The position numbers and the translations under genes were made by a program. Of a stretch of DNA of 64,000 nucleotides, positions 18,105 to 26,959 are shown piece by piece (within the stretch, counting starts at the first letter, position 1; each line of letters opens with the position of its first letter). The stretch is taken from NCBI GenBank assembly GCA_014654705.1, contig JACVZY010000095.1, forward strand, positions 69,045-133,044, read 5' to 3'. The notes beneath the pieces are model-generated. The model had not been told where the DNA came from. It saw nothing but the letters and a program-made list of their open reading frames with translations, and made no database searches. Origin of the DNA: Ignavibacteria bacterium (GTDB lineage: Bacteria; Bacteroidota; Ignavibacteria; Kapaibacteriales; UBA4661).

Positions 18105-21100
18105 TCAAAGGGTTGTGGTTTCTACCGAGGGCATTTCCACAATAAACGTTGCGCCCGGTACGCCTTTGTCGGCTTCCGATTCGCACCAGACCCTGCCATT
18201 GTGCATTTCCACTAATTTTTTCACAATGGATAAGCCTAAGCCCGTAGAGTTTTCTCCGCCGGTGGGCTGTGCGGAGAGGCGGGCAAATTTACCAAAAAGT
18301 TTTTTCTTGTCCTGCTCCGAGAATCCCTGTCCTTCGTCTTGAATTTCCACACGAATAGTTCGGACATTTCCAGACGTGTTGCTCAGAACCCGTATCCACA
18401 CATTCTTCCAGTGCGGAGAATATTTCACAGCGTTAGAAATGAGATTATCGAAAATTTGGCGAAGACATTGTTTGTCGCCGTGTACCCATGCAGTATCTCG
18501 CTCAGGAGCTTCATAATGAACGATAATCCCTTTTTCTGTGGCGCGAGATTGATATTCTTCCACGATGGTATCCAGTATTTCCAGATTGACGGGTTCAAAA
18601 TGCAGACTGAGCATACCGGTTTCAATCCGATTCACGTCCAGTAAATTGGTAATAATATCCAGCATTTGATTGCTGGCGTTAATAATCATACTGGTAAAAC
18701 GGTGCGTTTTTTCATTCGGAAAATATCTCTCCAGCAGTTCTGCACTCGAAAGAATACCAGCGAGCGGATTTTTAAGATCATGTGCAGCAATACCCAAAAA
18801 CTCATCTTTTTCTTTATTCAAGAGCAATAGTTCGTTGGTACGTTTTGCAACGCGCTCTTCGAGCGTCGTATTCATTTTTTCAAGTTCTTGGTAGGCTAGT
18901 TTACGCTCGGTGATATTAACAGTACTAATGGTAACACCGATAATGCTTCCGTCAGATTGATAGGTAGGCAAGTACATCAGTTCTACCCATTGCTCACCAA
19001 CAAAGGGGATTTGAAAATGCTCTTCGTATATGATAACTTCACCACTCAAAGCGCTTTGGGTGGACTTCATAAAACGCTCCTGCCGTTCCGGTCGGACGTA
19101 ATCTAGGATGGAATCGCCCACAGCAATCTCACGAGCAAATGTATCTTGGACAATTTGTGCAGAGGCTTTATTGAAAGCCTGCACTCGTAGTGCCTTATCT
19201 ATCAGCCAAAATGCTTGAATAGACGAATCCATAATTGCCCGCAAATTTGCTTCGCTGCGCGAAAGCTGATTTTCTGCTTTAATCCTATCGGTAATGTTAT
19301 AGCCGACGCATTGGATTTCCGAAACAACACCGCGGGAGTTTGTAATGGCAATAAATTCCCAATCCGTCCAGTATATTGCACCCGAAACATGAGGTTTTCG
19401 TAGCATCACGCGAAAAGGTGTACCGGGAGCTTGTAAACATTGTTCGACCGTTATCCGTGCGACTTCGAAATCTTCCGGGATAATATGTTCAAATCCATGC
19501 CTGCCAATCAAGGATGCCTGATTGGAGCTGAAATCATTGAGCATTGAGGGACTGGCGTAGGTGTATTTGCCTTCTAAATCGGTACGAACAAAGTAGGTAC
19601 CTTGGAGTTCAACAAACGAACGATACCGCTGTTCGCTCAAGAGCAATTGTTCTTCCACCAGCTTTCGTTCAGTGATGTCTTGAGTTGTGCCTTGCATCTT
19701 GATTGGTCGCATTTCATTATCAAAGGTGATCACAGCCTGCTCGAAAACATATCGCTTCACGCCATCTGCTCGTGTAATTTCATGTTCCATCGCGAACAAG
19801 CCTTCTCCTTTTAGAGCAGTTTGGAGTAAGGCATCAACTTTTTGCGCAACTTCCGCTGATAGATATGTGAGATAGCTCTCAAGTGTAGGTTGATATGAAT
19901 CTTTATCTTCTCCAAAGATAGCGTACAGTTCGTCGCTCCAATTGATTTCATTCTTGACAAGATCCCATTCCCAGCTGCCAATGTGTGCGATATGCTGGGC
20001 TTGATTGAGGTTAAATTGTGCTTTTTTTATTTCTGTTATGTCTTGTATGACTACTGTTATGCCCGCCAAGTGCCCCTCGGAAATATCGGGAACATAATCT
20101 ATCCACAAATCAGCAACGTCTCCATTCTGTTTGGTGATTCTTCGTTCAAATTGCTGTCTTTTTCCTTCCAATGCTGAGAGTATAAAGGGCTTGTTCTGCT
20201 CATAGAGCGTTTCACCAAGGAGTTTTTGAGGTGTAATGTTGTTCATCTCCGACGGTGACTTGTCAAACATGTTTCGGACAGCTGTATTTGCAAAGGCACA
20301 TTGTAAATCAGGAGTCCAATATGAAATCAAGGACGGTAAATTTGTTGTCAAGCTCACCATAAATCTATGTTGGGTCTCCAATTCGTGCTCAATATACTTC
20401 CGCTGCGTAATGTCGTTGCGAACGGAAAGGAATTCAAGGACACCACCGCGTTCATCAAGCAAAGGTATAATAAACGTATCTACCCAATAGTACGTCCCGT
20501 CTTTCGCTCGATTCTTTACTTCTGCGTGCCATTGCTTGCCCGATGCGATGGTCTTCCACATATCCACCCAAAACTGTCTCGGATGGTGACCGGAGTTGAT
20601 GATGTTATGCTTCTGTCCGATTAGTTCGTAGGAACTGTATCCGCTAATGGCAACGAACTTATCATTGAAATACGTGATAACCCCTTGCTTGTCGGTTTTA
20701 GAAACAATCGAAACTTGTTGGATTGCATTTTGAAAATCAGCAAGTGCTTGGTTTGTTCGGCGCAGTTGTTCCTCGGCTAGTTTCTGTGCACTAATATCAT
20801 GGGCTACTCCGATAATACCAATCAATGTGCCTGATTCATCGAGCACAGGCGTATCGTAAACGTGAATCGGGATAGCAGAGCCATTGCGGTGCCTGACCAC
20901 ATCTTCGCCCGACCACGATTCGCCGCGAGCAAGGCTGGCAATAATTTCAGCACCTTGTTCTTTGCTTTGCTCCAGTGCAATGGTGTCCATTATATCACGA
21001 CCAATTGCTTCTTCGGCACTCCAACCGTACAGTTTTTCTGCGGCGGAATTCCAAAAGGTAATATATCCGTTTCTGTCGGTAGCTATTACTGCCTGCCCGA

Positions 21101-21329
21101 CGGAATTGAGGAGCAGCGCTTGATATTGAGAGTAGTTTTTGTGCCGACTCTGCTCTTTCTTTTGGAGTAAATCTGATTCAATACTGCGGAGTTCTAAATC
21201 CGTAACCAGTTGTTGTAATTCGGCTACAGTGGATGGCAGAGGAGTAGCTCGGCGTTTGTCGTGGAGAATCTTCTCCGCCTGTGTGCGCAAATCCAAGGAC
21301 TCTGTCTTGGAATTCTGTTGCTGATCCAT
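18105..21329 (-). CDS. Cytoplasmic multi-PAS sensor histidine kinase
   Basis: A 1074-residue kinase with no membrane helix. After a coiled N-terminus there are six PAS/PAC units (about residues 65-820): examples are ITFWNSAAEKLYGWSAEEAIG, the Aer-type unit with ITYFNDKFVAISGYSSYELI, and a PAS_3 unit with GSWEWDLVKNEINWSDEL; most end in DITERK-like linkers. The HisKA box is GIAAHDLKNPLAG with phosphoacceptor His850. The HATPase domain shows NLISNAVKYSP (N box), DEGQGFSEQD (G1) and GLGLSIVKKLVE (G2). It is complete and should autophosphorylate; no receiver is fused or adjacent, so the partner regulator is elsewhere. The start is the ATG at 21329, just downstream of a short palindrome. Confidence 0.92.
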   Translation of the reverse strand: MDQQQNSKTESLDLRTQAEKILHDKRRATPLPSTVAELQQLVTDLELRSIESDLLQKKEQSRHKNYSQYQALLLNSVGQAVIATDRNGYITFWNSAAEKLYGWSAEEAIGRDIMDTIALEQSKEQGAEIIASLARGESWSGEDVVRHRNGSAIPIHVYDTPVLDESGTLIGIIGVAHDISAQKLAEEQLRRTNQALADFQNAIQQVSIVSKTDKQGVITYFNDKFVAISGYSSYELIGQKHNIINSGHHPRQFWVDMWKTIASGKQWHAEVKNRAKDGTYYWVDTFIIPLLDERGGVLEFLSVRNDITQRKYIEHELETQHRFMVSLTTNLPSLISYWTPDLQCAFANTAVRNMFDKSPSEMNNITPQKLLGETLYEQNKPFILSALEGKRQQFERRITKQNGDVADLWIDYVPDISEGHLAGITVVIQDITEIKKAQFNLNQAQHIAHIGSWEWDLVKNEINWSDELYAIFGEDKDSYQPTLESYLTYLSAEVAQKVDALLQTALKGEGLFAMEHEITRADGVKRYVFEQAVITFDNEMRPIKMQGTTQDITERKLVEEQLLLSEQRYRSFVELQGTYFVRTDLEGKYTYASPSMLNDFSSNQASLIGRHGFEHIIPEDFEVARITVEQCLQAPGTPFRVMLRKPHVSGAIYWTDWEFIAITNSRGVVSEIQCVGYNITDRIKAENQLSRSEANLRAIMDSSIQAFWLIDKALRVQAFNKASAQIVQDTFAREIAVGDSILDYVRPERQERFMKSTQSALSGEVIIYEEHFQIPFVGEQWVELMYLPTYQSDGSIIGVTISTVNITERKLAYQELEKMNTTLEERVAKRTNELLLLNKEKDEFLGIAAHDLKNPLAGILSSAELLERYFPNEKTHRFTSMIINASNQMLDIITNLLDVNRIETGMLSLHFEPVNLEILDTIVEEYQSRATEKGIIVHYEAPERDTAWVHGDKQCLRQIFDNLISNAVKYSPHWKNVWIRVLSNTSGNVRTIRVEIQDEGQGFSEQDKKKLFGKFARLSAQPTGGENSTGLGLSIVKKLVEMHNGRVWCESEADKGVPGATFIVEMPSVETTTL

Positions 21330-21870
21330 GGGGAAAACCTTTTAGTTATCGTATCTCTACAATGTAGAGGGAAGAGCAAAATCGTATATGAACGAATAGT
21401 TCGGAGAATGTCAGCAATATTCATTATTCATTCTACCTTCACCATCTCCCTTCTTCCTGATGCAGAAGGGCAAGATAGAATTGTTATTCGGAATCCACGA
21501 CCTTTGGGAGAGGATAATATGATGGCGTACAGCAAATTTTATTCGTTACATTCTAATTCTAAGCATTCACTACCATAGTGAACAGAGAGAGGCATGTCGA
21601 TGTGCAAAAAAGAAATCGGAATCTATGGGCAAAATCAGGTGCAAAATTGTTTCGGCAGTCGGCAACCAAGGCAAAACAATATACGATATATCCAAGCAAA
21701 GTGCAAGTATCATCAGGCACGTTTTTCTGCGACAGATGTAGCGAAAACCCGTTACAATCAATCTGTTACAATCAATGGTATAATATCTATTTGCGGTTCT
21801 GATTATGATGCAAAATGAAATTGATTATTGGATCTTACCCGTTGCCAAAAAGTGCGTGGTCTATGGAACT
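21330..21870. other. Intergenic region without recognisable gene
   Basis: About 540 bases between two minus-strand genes. The short reading frames here (up to about 75 codons, both strands) have no family resemblance, ribosome site or codon pattern that I trust. The only clear structure is the palindrome at 21355-21369. Confidence 0.6.
21355..21369. promoter_or_regulatory. Palindrome upstream of the multi-PAS kinase
   Basis: CTCTACA-A-TGTAGAG, 7-bp arms around one base, 26 bases before the kinase ATG at 21329. Its half-site resembles the TGTAGA arm of the inverted repeat at 22763-22782. It could be an operator or an RNA hairpin. Confidence 0.4.
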
Positions 21871-22725
21871 TTATCGTGAAGAATAGGGAGAGCTAAACAT
21901 GGTAGAAAATGGTGCATGGAACGCTAACCCAAAAAGTGGTGTTACAATTCCATTGGTCTGCATCACGGACAATTCAGCCGACACAATGTGAAAGAACTTC
22001 ATTCCCAACGATGCGCCAGGTACGAAGGAAGAGTTCTGAAGTGTACCCTGATACGTTATCGTTCGCGGCATAAGGAGTGAAGAGCCGGACATCGAATATA
22101 CAGTGCTTTCAATGGCGTATCCCAACGCATAATTCAAATACAACAAACGAGGTGTAAAGTGGAACGAAAAATTCCCTGAGGGCGCAGTATAACTCATTGG
22201 GACAGCAATTTCGCCAAATGCCAAGCCCCCGTTTGCTTCGCCCGTAGCGTCTTGCACGCTTACGGCGTTCGACGAATATCCGACAGAGGGTATCAAAGCA
22301 AGTGCAAAGGCTGATGTGGTATCAATCACATTCCATTTTGCGTAAAACTTTGTGCTCAGACCGCTAATAAAAAAAATTGTTGTCATATTCATTCCTATAT
22401 CCACCGACGAGCTGACCCCATACTTCATCGTAAGACTGGGCACAACAAAACCATTGCCACGTGTCGAAATGGTTTGCAGAGGTGGATTCGCGTCATCATT
22501 AAGTCGCGATACGCGCCCAACGACCTCTATCGGCGTGGATAAAATGGCGCTAATTTCCGCTCTGTCGTTGCCCAGCGTTTGAGCATCGTCAAATGAGTTG
22601 ACATTCATAATAGCAACACCCGAAGCTGTTGGGTTGGGAGCACGATAGAAATACCCTGAAGCACAGGAACACAACGGAAGGCAAAAAGAACACATCACAA
22701 GAAAAGTGCGTAAACGAGCAGGCAT
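21871..22725 (-). CDS. Putative outer-membrane lipoprotein, beta-rich
   Basis: A 284-residue exported protein of unknown function. The N-terminus is a signal sequence with a plausible lipobox (CLPLCSCASG, lipidated Cys near residue 20). The mature part has alternating hydrophobic and polar strands with aromatic ends, such as FSFHFTPRLLYLNYALGYAI and a final GLAFHAPFSTMF, suggesting an outer-membrane beta-barrel or sandwich; other segments are KYGVSSSVDIGMNMTTIFF and AFALALIPSVGYSS. An ATG at 22734 is also in frame, but AGGA lies 8 bases before the ATG at 22725, which I prefer. Two inverted repeats sit just upstream. I do not recognise a family. Confidence 0.6.
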   Translation of the reverse strand: MPARLRTFLVMCSFCLPLCSCASGYFYRAPNPTASGVAIMNVNSFDDAQTLGNDRAEISAILSTPIEVVGRVSRLNDDANPPLQTISTRGNGFVVPSLTMKYGVSSSVDIGMNMTTIFFISGLSTKFYAKWNVIDTTSAFALALIPSVGYSSNAVSVQDATGEANGGLAFGEIAVPMSYTAPSGNFSFHFTPRLLYLNYALGYAIESTVYSMSGSSLLMPRTITYQGTLQNSSFVPGASLGMKFFHIVSAELSVMQTNGIVTPLFGLAFHAPFSTMFSSPYSSR

Positions 22726-22762
22726 AGCAACCATCCTTTTTTAGAAAATAAATTCCACACTA

Positions 22763-22782
22763 TGTAGAAAACTGTTTCTACA
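22763..22782. promoter_or_regulatory. Inverted repeat TGTAGAAA-n4-TTTCTACA
   Basis: 8-bp arms with a 4-base spacer, 38 bases before the lipoprotein start. Together with the palindrome next to it, this could be an operator. Confidence 0.4.
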
Positions 22783-22790
22783 CGTAACAT

Positions 22791-22808
22791 AAAAACAAAT
22801 TTGTTTTT
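22791..22808. promoter_or_regulatory. 18-bp perfect palindrome AAAAACAAATTTGTTTTT
   Basis: A perfect AT-rich palindrome, 66 bases upstream of the lipoprotein start and 8 bases beyond the previous inverted repeat. It could be a protein-binding site. Confidence 0.35.
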
Positions 22809-23081
22809 ACGCAAATATTCTCTCACTGAATCTCTCAACTGCTGATGATTAACTTTTTCTGACGATTACCAACAGATAAAAGAAGTTTTTCATGGTTAAG
22901 CTCGCAACAAAAAGTATGTACAACAAAAAAAAATTCTTAGATTTGTTCCCGACTGCTTCTCTACTGCATTTGCACACGCGCCCCCGAACCATGTCGTTGT
23001 GTCCGGTTTTGGTGCGCATTATTCAACTCACAGCATTATGCACAATCATCATTCACCCATTCAATCCTGACGGGGAGCGCT

Positions 23082-23432
23082 ATGCAAAACGAAATCGCTA
23101 CACTTGAAGAAATGTACACGGTCTTTAATACACCGGTCGTGGGACTTTTTATTGAAGATTATCCGCATCTTTTTCCGATTTTGACCGATGCTTACGAGCA
23201 CATCGTCAAGATTTTCGGGAAGTCTCTGCAAAGCGCAGAACTTCGTCACGAAACTGAACCAGACGAAGAGAACGAAGCCAATGATTTAGAATATCTTTCG
23301 GTGCTCATCAAAACCAATCTCTCTCCCAAGGAAGCACACAAACTCCAGGATAAGTTCGACGACGAGTGGTGGTTGGATGTGGAGGAAGATTTAATCGTTA
23401 TCAGTGTCGAAGTCCCCGAACACGCTGTCTGA
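23082..23432 (+). CDS. Small acidic protein of unknown function
   Basis: A 116-residue protein preceded by a good ribosome site (GGGGAG, 6 bases before the ATG). It is strongly acidic, with a central EPDEENEANDLE stretch and a C-terminal segment FDDEWWLDVEEDLIVISVEV that reads as two beta strands. There is no signal peptide or membrane helix. I do not recognise a family. It is followed by heptamer repeats and then the E2 gene on the same strand, with 134 bases between; nothing ties it functionally to E2. Confidence 0.6.
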   Translation: MQNEIATLEEMYTVFNTPVVGLFIEDYPHLFPILTDAYEHIVKIFGKSLQSAELRHETEPDEENEANDLEYLSVLIKTNLSPKEAHKLQDKFDDEWWLDVEEDLIVISVEVPEHAV

Positions 23433-23436
23433 AATT

Positions 23437-23543
23437 AATGACGAATTACGAATGACGAGTAGATAAAGCATTCTCGTTTGTAATTTCTCATTCGTAATTT
23501 CTGCGTGTTCTTGGTCATATTTTGTAATTCCCAATTCGTAATT
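23437..23543. repeat. Heptamer repeat cluster (AATGACG/AATTACG type)
   Basis: Three consecutive heptamers AATGACG-AATTACG-AATGACG (23437-23457) are followed by the inverted form TCATTCGTAATT at 23488-23499 and ATTCGTAATT at 23534-23543. The 12-mer AATTACGAATGA (23444-23455) recurs exactly at 52973-52984. Confidence 0.7.
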
Positions 23544-23566
23544 TTTAATCTCCGGAGTCAAGAGCT

Positions 23567-25384
23567 ATGGCAAAAGTTGATGTGGTCATGCCAAAAATGG
23601 GCGAGTCCATTCAAGAAGGCAAAATTTTGAGCTGGCTGAAAAAAGTCGGTGACAAAATTGAACGTGATGAAATTCTTCTCGAAATTTCTACCGATAAAGT
23701 TGATACCGAAGTGCCGTCGCCCGTGGCAGGTGTGGTGGCGCAACTCGCCTACAACGTCGGCGATACCGTCGAAGTCGGCACGGTCATTGCCTACATCGAA
23801 ACCGATGTCAATGCGCCCGTTAGTGCAAGCGCACCAGCGCCCGTAGCTCCACCGGCGCCAGCCCCAACTCCTGCTGCCACTGCTGCGCCAGCACCTGCAC
23901 CAGCACCCGTTGCAGCTGCACCAGCACCCGCTCCGGCTCCCATAGCTGCTGCACCCGCTTCCGGCGGCGCATTGCTGGACGTGGTCATGCCGAAAATGGG
24001 CGAATCCATTCAAGAAGGTAAAATTCTGAATTGGCTCAAAAAAGAAGGCGACAAAGTAGAGCGCGACGAGACAATTTTGGAAATCTCAACTGATAAAGTT
24101 GATACGGAAGTTCCATCGCCCGCAGCCGGAATTTTGGCAAAGATTCTTTTCCAAGTCGGCGATACGGTAGAGGTCGGTAAAATTATCGCACAAATTTCTA
24201 CGGGAGCAAGCACATCTGCGGCTTCTGCACCCGCTCCAACGCCAGCACCGGCTCCCGCGCCTGTGCCAGCTTCCATGCCCGCTCCGGCAAATATTGCCCA
24301 GGCGCCAGCACCAGTTTCCGCTCCGGCACCAGCTCCCATACCCGCTCCGGCACTTGTTCCAGCAGGCGACGTATCCCGCTCATCCGGCGGACGCTTCTAC
24401 TCGCCGCTTGTGCGCTCTATTGCCAAGACCGAGGGCATTGCGCAAAACGAATTGGATGCTATTGCTGGAACCGGATTAGAGGGACGCGTTACGAAAACCG
24501 ACGTCTTGGGTTTCTTGCAGAATCGCGGTAAAGCTCCCGCCCCTGCCGCTGCTTCGGTCTATGCACCGTCCGCACCAGTAGCTCCCTCTGCTCCCCCCGC
24601 GCCTGTTGCTGCGCCGTCCGCACCCGTTGCCGTTACACCCGGAGACGAGCAGATTTACAAAAAATATGGGCAGAACATTGAAATTATTCCGATGGATAGA
24701 GTACGTGAGCGTATTGCTGTCCATATGGTGCAGTCTGTTCACACCTCGCCCCACATTACCTTGATTGCAGAAGCAGACGTTACAAATCTCGTGCGCCTCC
24801 GCGAGCGTTACCGTGCTGAATTTGAGAAGCGTGAAGGGCAGAAACTTACCTTCACACCGCTTTTCATTTACGCTATTGTCGAAGCAGTAAAAAAATGCCC
24901 AATGGTCAATGTGAGTGTTGAGGGAACAAAAATTATACGCCACAAGAGTGTTAACTTCGGTATGGCAACCGCACTGCCGGACGGCAATCTTATTGTGCCG
25001 GTGATTAAGAATGCCGATATGCAGAGTTTTACCGGCATTGCTCGCAGTGTGAACGACCTGGCGACACGCGCTCGTGCGAAGAAACTCGCACCGGACGATA
25101 TTTCCGGTGGTACAATCACGCTCACGAACTTCGGCACATTCAATATCCTTACCGGCACACCGATTATCAACCAACCACAATGCGCAATTGTTGGCTTGGG
25201 CGCGATTGAAAAACGCCCTGTTGTGCGGGAGTTGGATGGCGAGGATGTCGTAACGGTGCGGAGTATGAGCTATATCTCTGTTACAGCCGACCACCGTGTT
25301 GTAGATGGTATGCTTGGAGGACAGTTCTTGAAAACAATCGTGGAGACGATTCAAGGTATGAACGAAAATACCGTGCGTCTCTAA
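23567..25384 (+). CDS. 2-oxoacid dehydrogenase complex E2 (dihydrolipoyl acyltransferase)
   Basis: A 605-residue E2. Two N-terminal lipoyl domains (about residues 2-80 and 137-212) each carry EISTDKVDTEVPSP, with the lipoylated lysines at Lys44 and Lys177. They are joined by long Ala/Pro linkers. A peripheral subunit-binding domain (about 277-316, YSPLVRSIAKTEGIAQNELD and GRVTKTDVLGFL) is followed by the catalytic acyltransferase domain with DHRVVDG (His576, Asp580). The order fits pyruvate, branched-chain or 2-oxoglutarate E2; the linker composition and two lipoyl domains resemble bacterial branched-chain/pyruvate types, but the substrate cannot be fixed. The start is the ATG at 23567 with GGAG upstream. 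E1 and E3 genes are absent here, and a terminator follows. Confidence 0.92.
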   Translation: MAKVDVVMPKMGESIQEGKILSWLKKVGDKIERDEILLEISTDKVDTEVPSPVAGVVAQLAYNVGDTVEVGTVIAYIETDVNAPVSASAPAPVAPPAPAPTPAATAAPAPAPAPVAAAPAPAPAPIAAAPASGGALLDVVMPKMGESIQEGKILNWLKKEGDKVERDETILEISTDKVDTEVPSPAAGILAKILFQVGDTVEVGKIIAQISTGASTSAASAPAPTPAPAPAPVPASMPAPANIAQAPAPVSAPAPAPIPAPALVPAGDVSRSSGGRFYSPLVRSIAKTEGIAQNELDAIAGTGLEGRVTKTDVLGFLQNRGKAPAPAAASVYAPSAPVAPSAPPAPVAAPSAPVAVTPGDEQIYKKYGQNIEIIPMDRVRERIAVHMVQSVHTSPHITLIAEADVTNLVRLRERYRAEFEKREGQKLTFTPLFIYAIVEAVKKCPMVNVSVEGTKIIRHKSVNFGMATALPDGNLIVPVIKNADMQSFTGIARSVNDLATRARAKKLAPDDISGGTITLTNFGTFNILTGTPIINQPQCAIVGLGAIEKRPVVRELDGEDVVTVRSMSYISVTADHRVVDGMLGGQFLKTIVETIQGMNENTVRL

Positions 25385-25404
25385 AAAAAGTAATGCACTT
25401 CAAT

Positions 25405-25453
25405 AAAAAAGCCTGTCTTCCCACAATATGTGCGGTCAAGACAGGCTTTTTTT
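25405..25453 (+). terminator. Intrinsic terminator after the E2 gene
   Basis: AAAAAAGCCTGTCTT (25405-25419) pairs with AAGACAGGCTTTTTT (25438-25452) around an 18-base loop, and the right arm ends in a T run. Confidence 0.85.
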
Positions 25454-25718
25454 AGGAACTTGTTTTTGAAAACTCCACGGAACCCCTAGCTTATTGGCTC
25501 GTCTGGAAAACTCAAGAACTATCAGAAAGAAATTACAAACACTCCTCTGAGCAGACAAAAACAGGAGTGTAAAAGAAAAATAGTTCACCAAAACGGCAAA
25601 AACAGTCGAACAATTTTTTGGTAGTTCGGCAATGAATTTCTAGTCTTTGTGGGGAGTGTTTTGTATTTTTACCGTTTCATATCCATTTATCATTTTGTGA
25701 TACTTTTCACTCCTGTCG
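25454..25718. other. Intergenic region upstream of the argD-like gene
   Basis: About 265 bases with no gene. A hairpin, ACACTCCT (25539-25546) and AGGAGTGT (25563-25570) with a 16-base loop, is the only structure I see; an A-rich stretch follows it. It may be a leader hairpin. Confidence 0.45.
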
Positions 25719-26933
25719 ATGAATATCCCAACGACCAGTCAAGCAGTCATTGAACGTGAACAGCAGTCCATGTATCAGGTCTATCGGCGATTGCCGATTG
25801 CGGTTCAATACGCATCCGGCTGTCGCATCACGAGCGTAGATGGGGATTCGTACCTTGATTTTCTGAGCGGTATAGCTGTCAATGCGCTTGGCTACGGTCA
25901 TCCGCGTTTGCTGGATGCCGTTACCCGACAGGCACAAGCATTTATGCACCTCTCCAACGTATTCTACCAAGAACCGCAAATAGAGTTGGCAGAATTACTG
26001 GTGCAGCACACGGGCTATGCACGAGTGTTTTTCTCGAACTCCGGCGCAGAAGCCATGGAGGGCGCATTAAAACTAGCTCGTAAGTGGGGAAACACTCGAG
26101 GGAAAACAGAAGTACTTGCTTTTACAGGTGGCTTCCATGGGCGCACCTACGGAGCGCTTTCTATAATGGCAAAACCGCTGTACAAAGACGGTATGGAGCC
26201 GTTTCTCCCAAATGCTCACGTACTTCCTTTCAACAACAGCGAAACACTGCGTGATGCCGTCAACGAGAAAACATGCGCCGTGGTGCTGGAATTTCTGCAA
26301 GGTGAGGGCGGTATTGTCTTTGCCACGCCGGAGTTTGTTACCACGCTATTGGAATTGCAGGAGCAGTATGGTTTTCTCATTATTGCCGATGAAGTGCAGG
26401 CAGGCGCAGGGCGAACAGGCAAATTTTTCGGCTTCGACCACTATTTAGTCAAGCCTGATATTGTCACGATGGCAAAAGGTATCGGTGGCGGGCTGCCCTT
26501 GGGTGCTATTTTGATGGCACAACATTTAGAAACTGTCTGGGACAAAGGGATGCACGGAACAACCTTCGGTGGAAACCCTGTGGCGTGTGCTGCCGGTGTC
26601 GTGGTGATGAAAGAGCTTTACGGCGGCGTGATGCGAAACGTCCACGAAGTAGGCTGTTACTTGCGTGAAAACCTGAACGTGATTCAGCAAAATTTCCCGA
26701 ATATCGTCGAAGAGGTGCGTGGGTGCGGCTTCATGGCGGGCTTGAAACTCAGCGTGCCTGCCGCTCCATTTATTGAAGCACTGCTCAAGCGCCGCGTGGT
26801 AGCTAATGCTACCGCCGATACCGTTATTCGTTTATTGCCGCCGCTTATCGCCACTCGCAAAGAAGTGGACGAGTTTGTCATTGCCATGCAAGATTGTTTC
26901 AAAGTATATTCAGAACAAGAAAATATCAACTAA
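25719..26933 (+). CDS. argD: Acetylornithine / class III aminotransferase
   Basis: A 404-residue PLP aminotransferase of the class III (ornithine) group. Motifs are SGIAVNALGYGHP, FFSNSGAEAMEGALKLARKW and ADEVQAGAGRTGKFFGFDHY; the PLP lysine is Lys253 in TMAKGIGGGLPLG, and GTTFGGNPVACAAG follows. This set fits acetylornithine aminotransferase (ArgD), which makes N-acetylornithine with glutamate as amino donor. Related enzymes (ornithine, succinylornithine or LysW-dependent) share the motifs, so the substrate is probable, not certain. The start is the ATG at 25719. It runs 26 bases ahead of the amidohydrolase-like gene, possibly in one transcript. No other arg gene is adjacent. Confidence 0.85.
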   Translation: MNIPTTSQAVIEREQQSMYQVYRRLPIAVQYASGCRITSVDGDSYLDFLSGIAVNALGYGHPRLLDAVTRQAQAFMHLSNVFYQEPQIELAELLVQHTGYARVFFSNSGAEAMEGALKLARKWGNTRGKTEVLAFTGGFHGRTYGALSIMAKPLYKDGMEPFLPNAHVLPFNNSETLRDAVNEKTCAVVLEFLQGEGGIVFATPEFVTTLLELQEQYGFLIIADEVQAGAGRTGKFFGFDHYLVKPDIVTMAKGIGGGLPLGAILMAQHLETVWDKGMHGTTFGGNPVACAAGVVVMKELYGGVMRNVHEVGCYLRENLNVIQQNFPNIVEEVRGCGFMAGLKLSVPAAPFIEALLKRRVVANATADTVIRLLPPLIATRKEVDEFVIAMQDCFKVYSEQENIN

Positions 26934-26959
26934 ATTCCGTCATTTCAACCATAGTCGTT

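Larger units (their letters stand above)
22726..23081. other. Divergent intergenic region with inverted repeats
   Basis: About 355 AT-rich bases between divergently oriented genes. It holds the two inverted repeats listed separately and must contain promoters for both sides. The plus-strand frame from 22892 lacks a ribosome site and overlaps the start at 23082, so I do not call it. Confidence 0.55.

Noticed and set aside
21578-21818. Plus-strand frames of about 74 codons
   Set aside because: No ribosome site, no family, and overlapping each other in different frames.
24476-25354. Minus-strand frame of 292 codons, and other frames antisense to the E2 gene
   Set aside because: Shadows of the E2 catalytic domain; the Ala/Pro linkers also produce long low-complexity frames.
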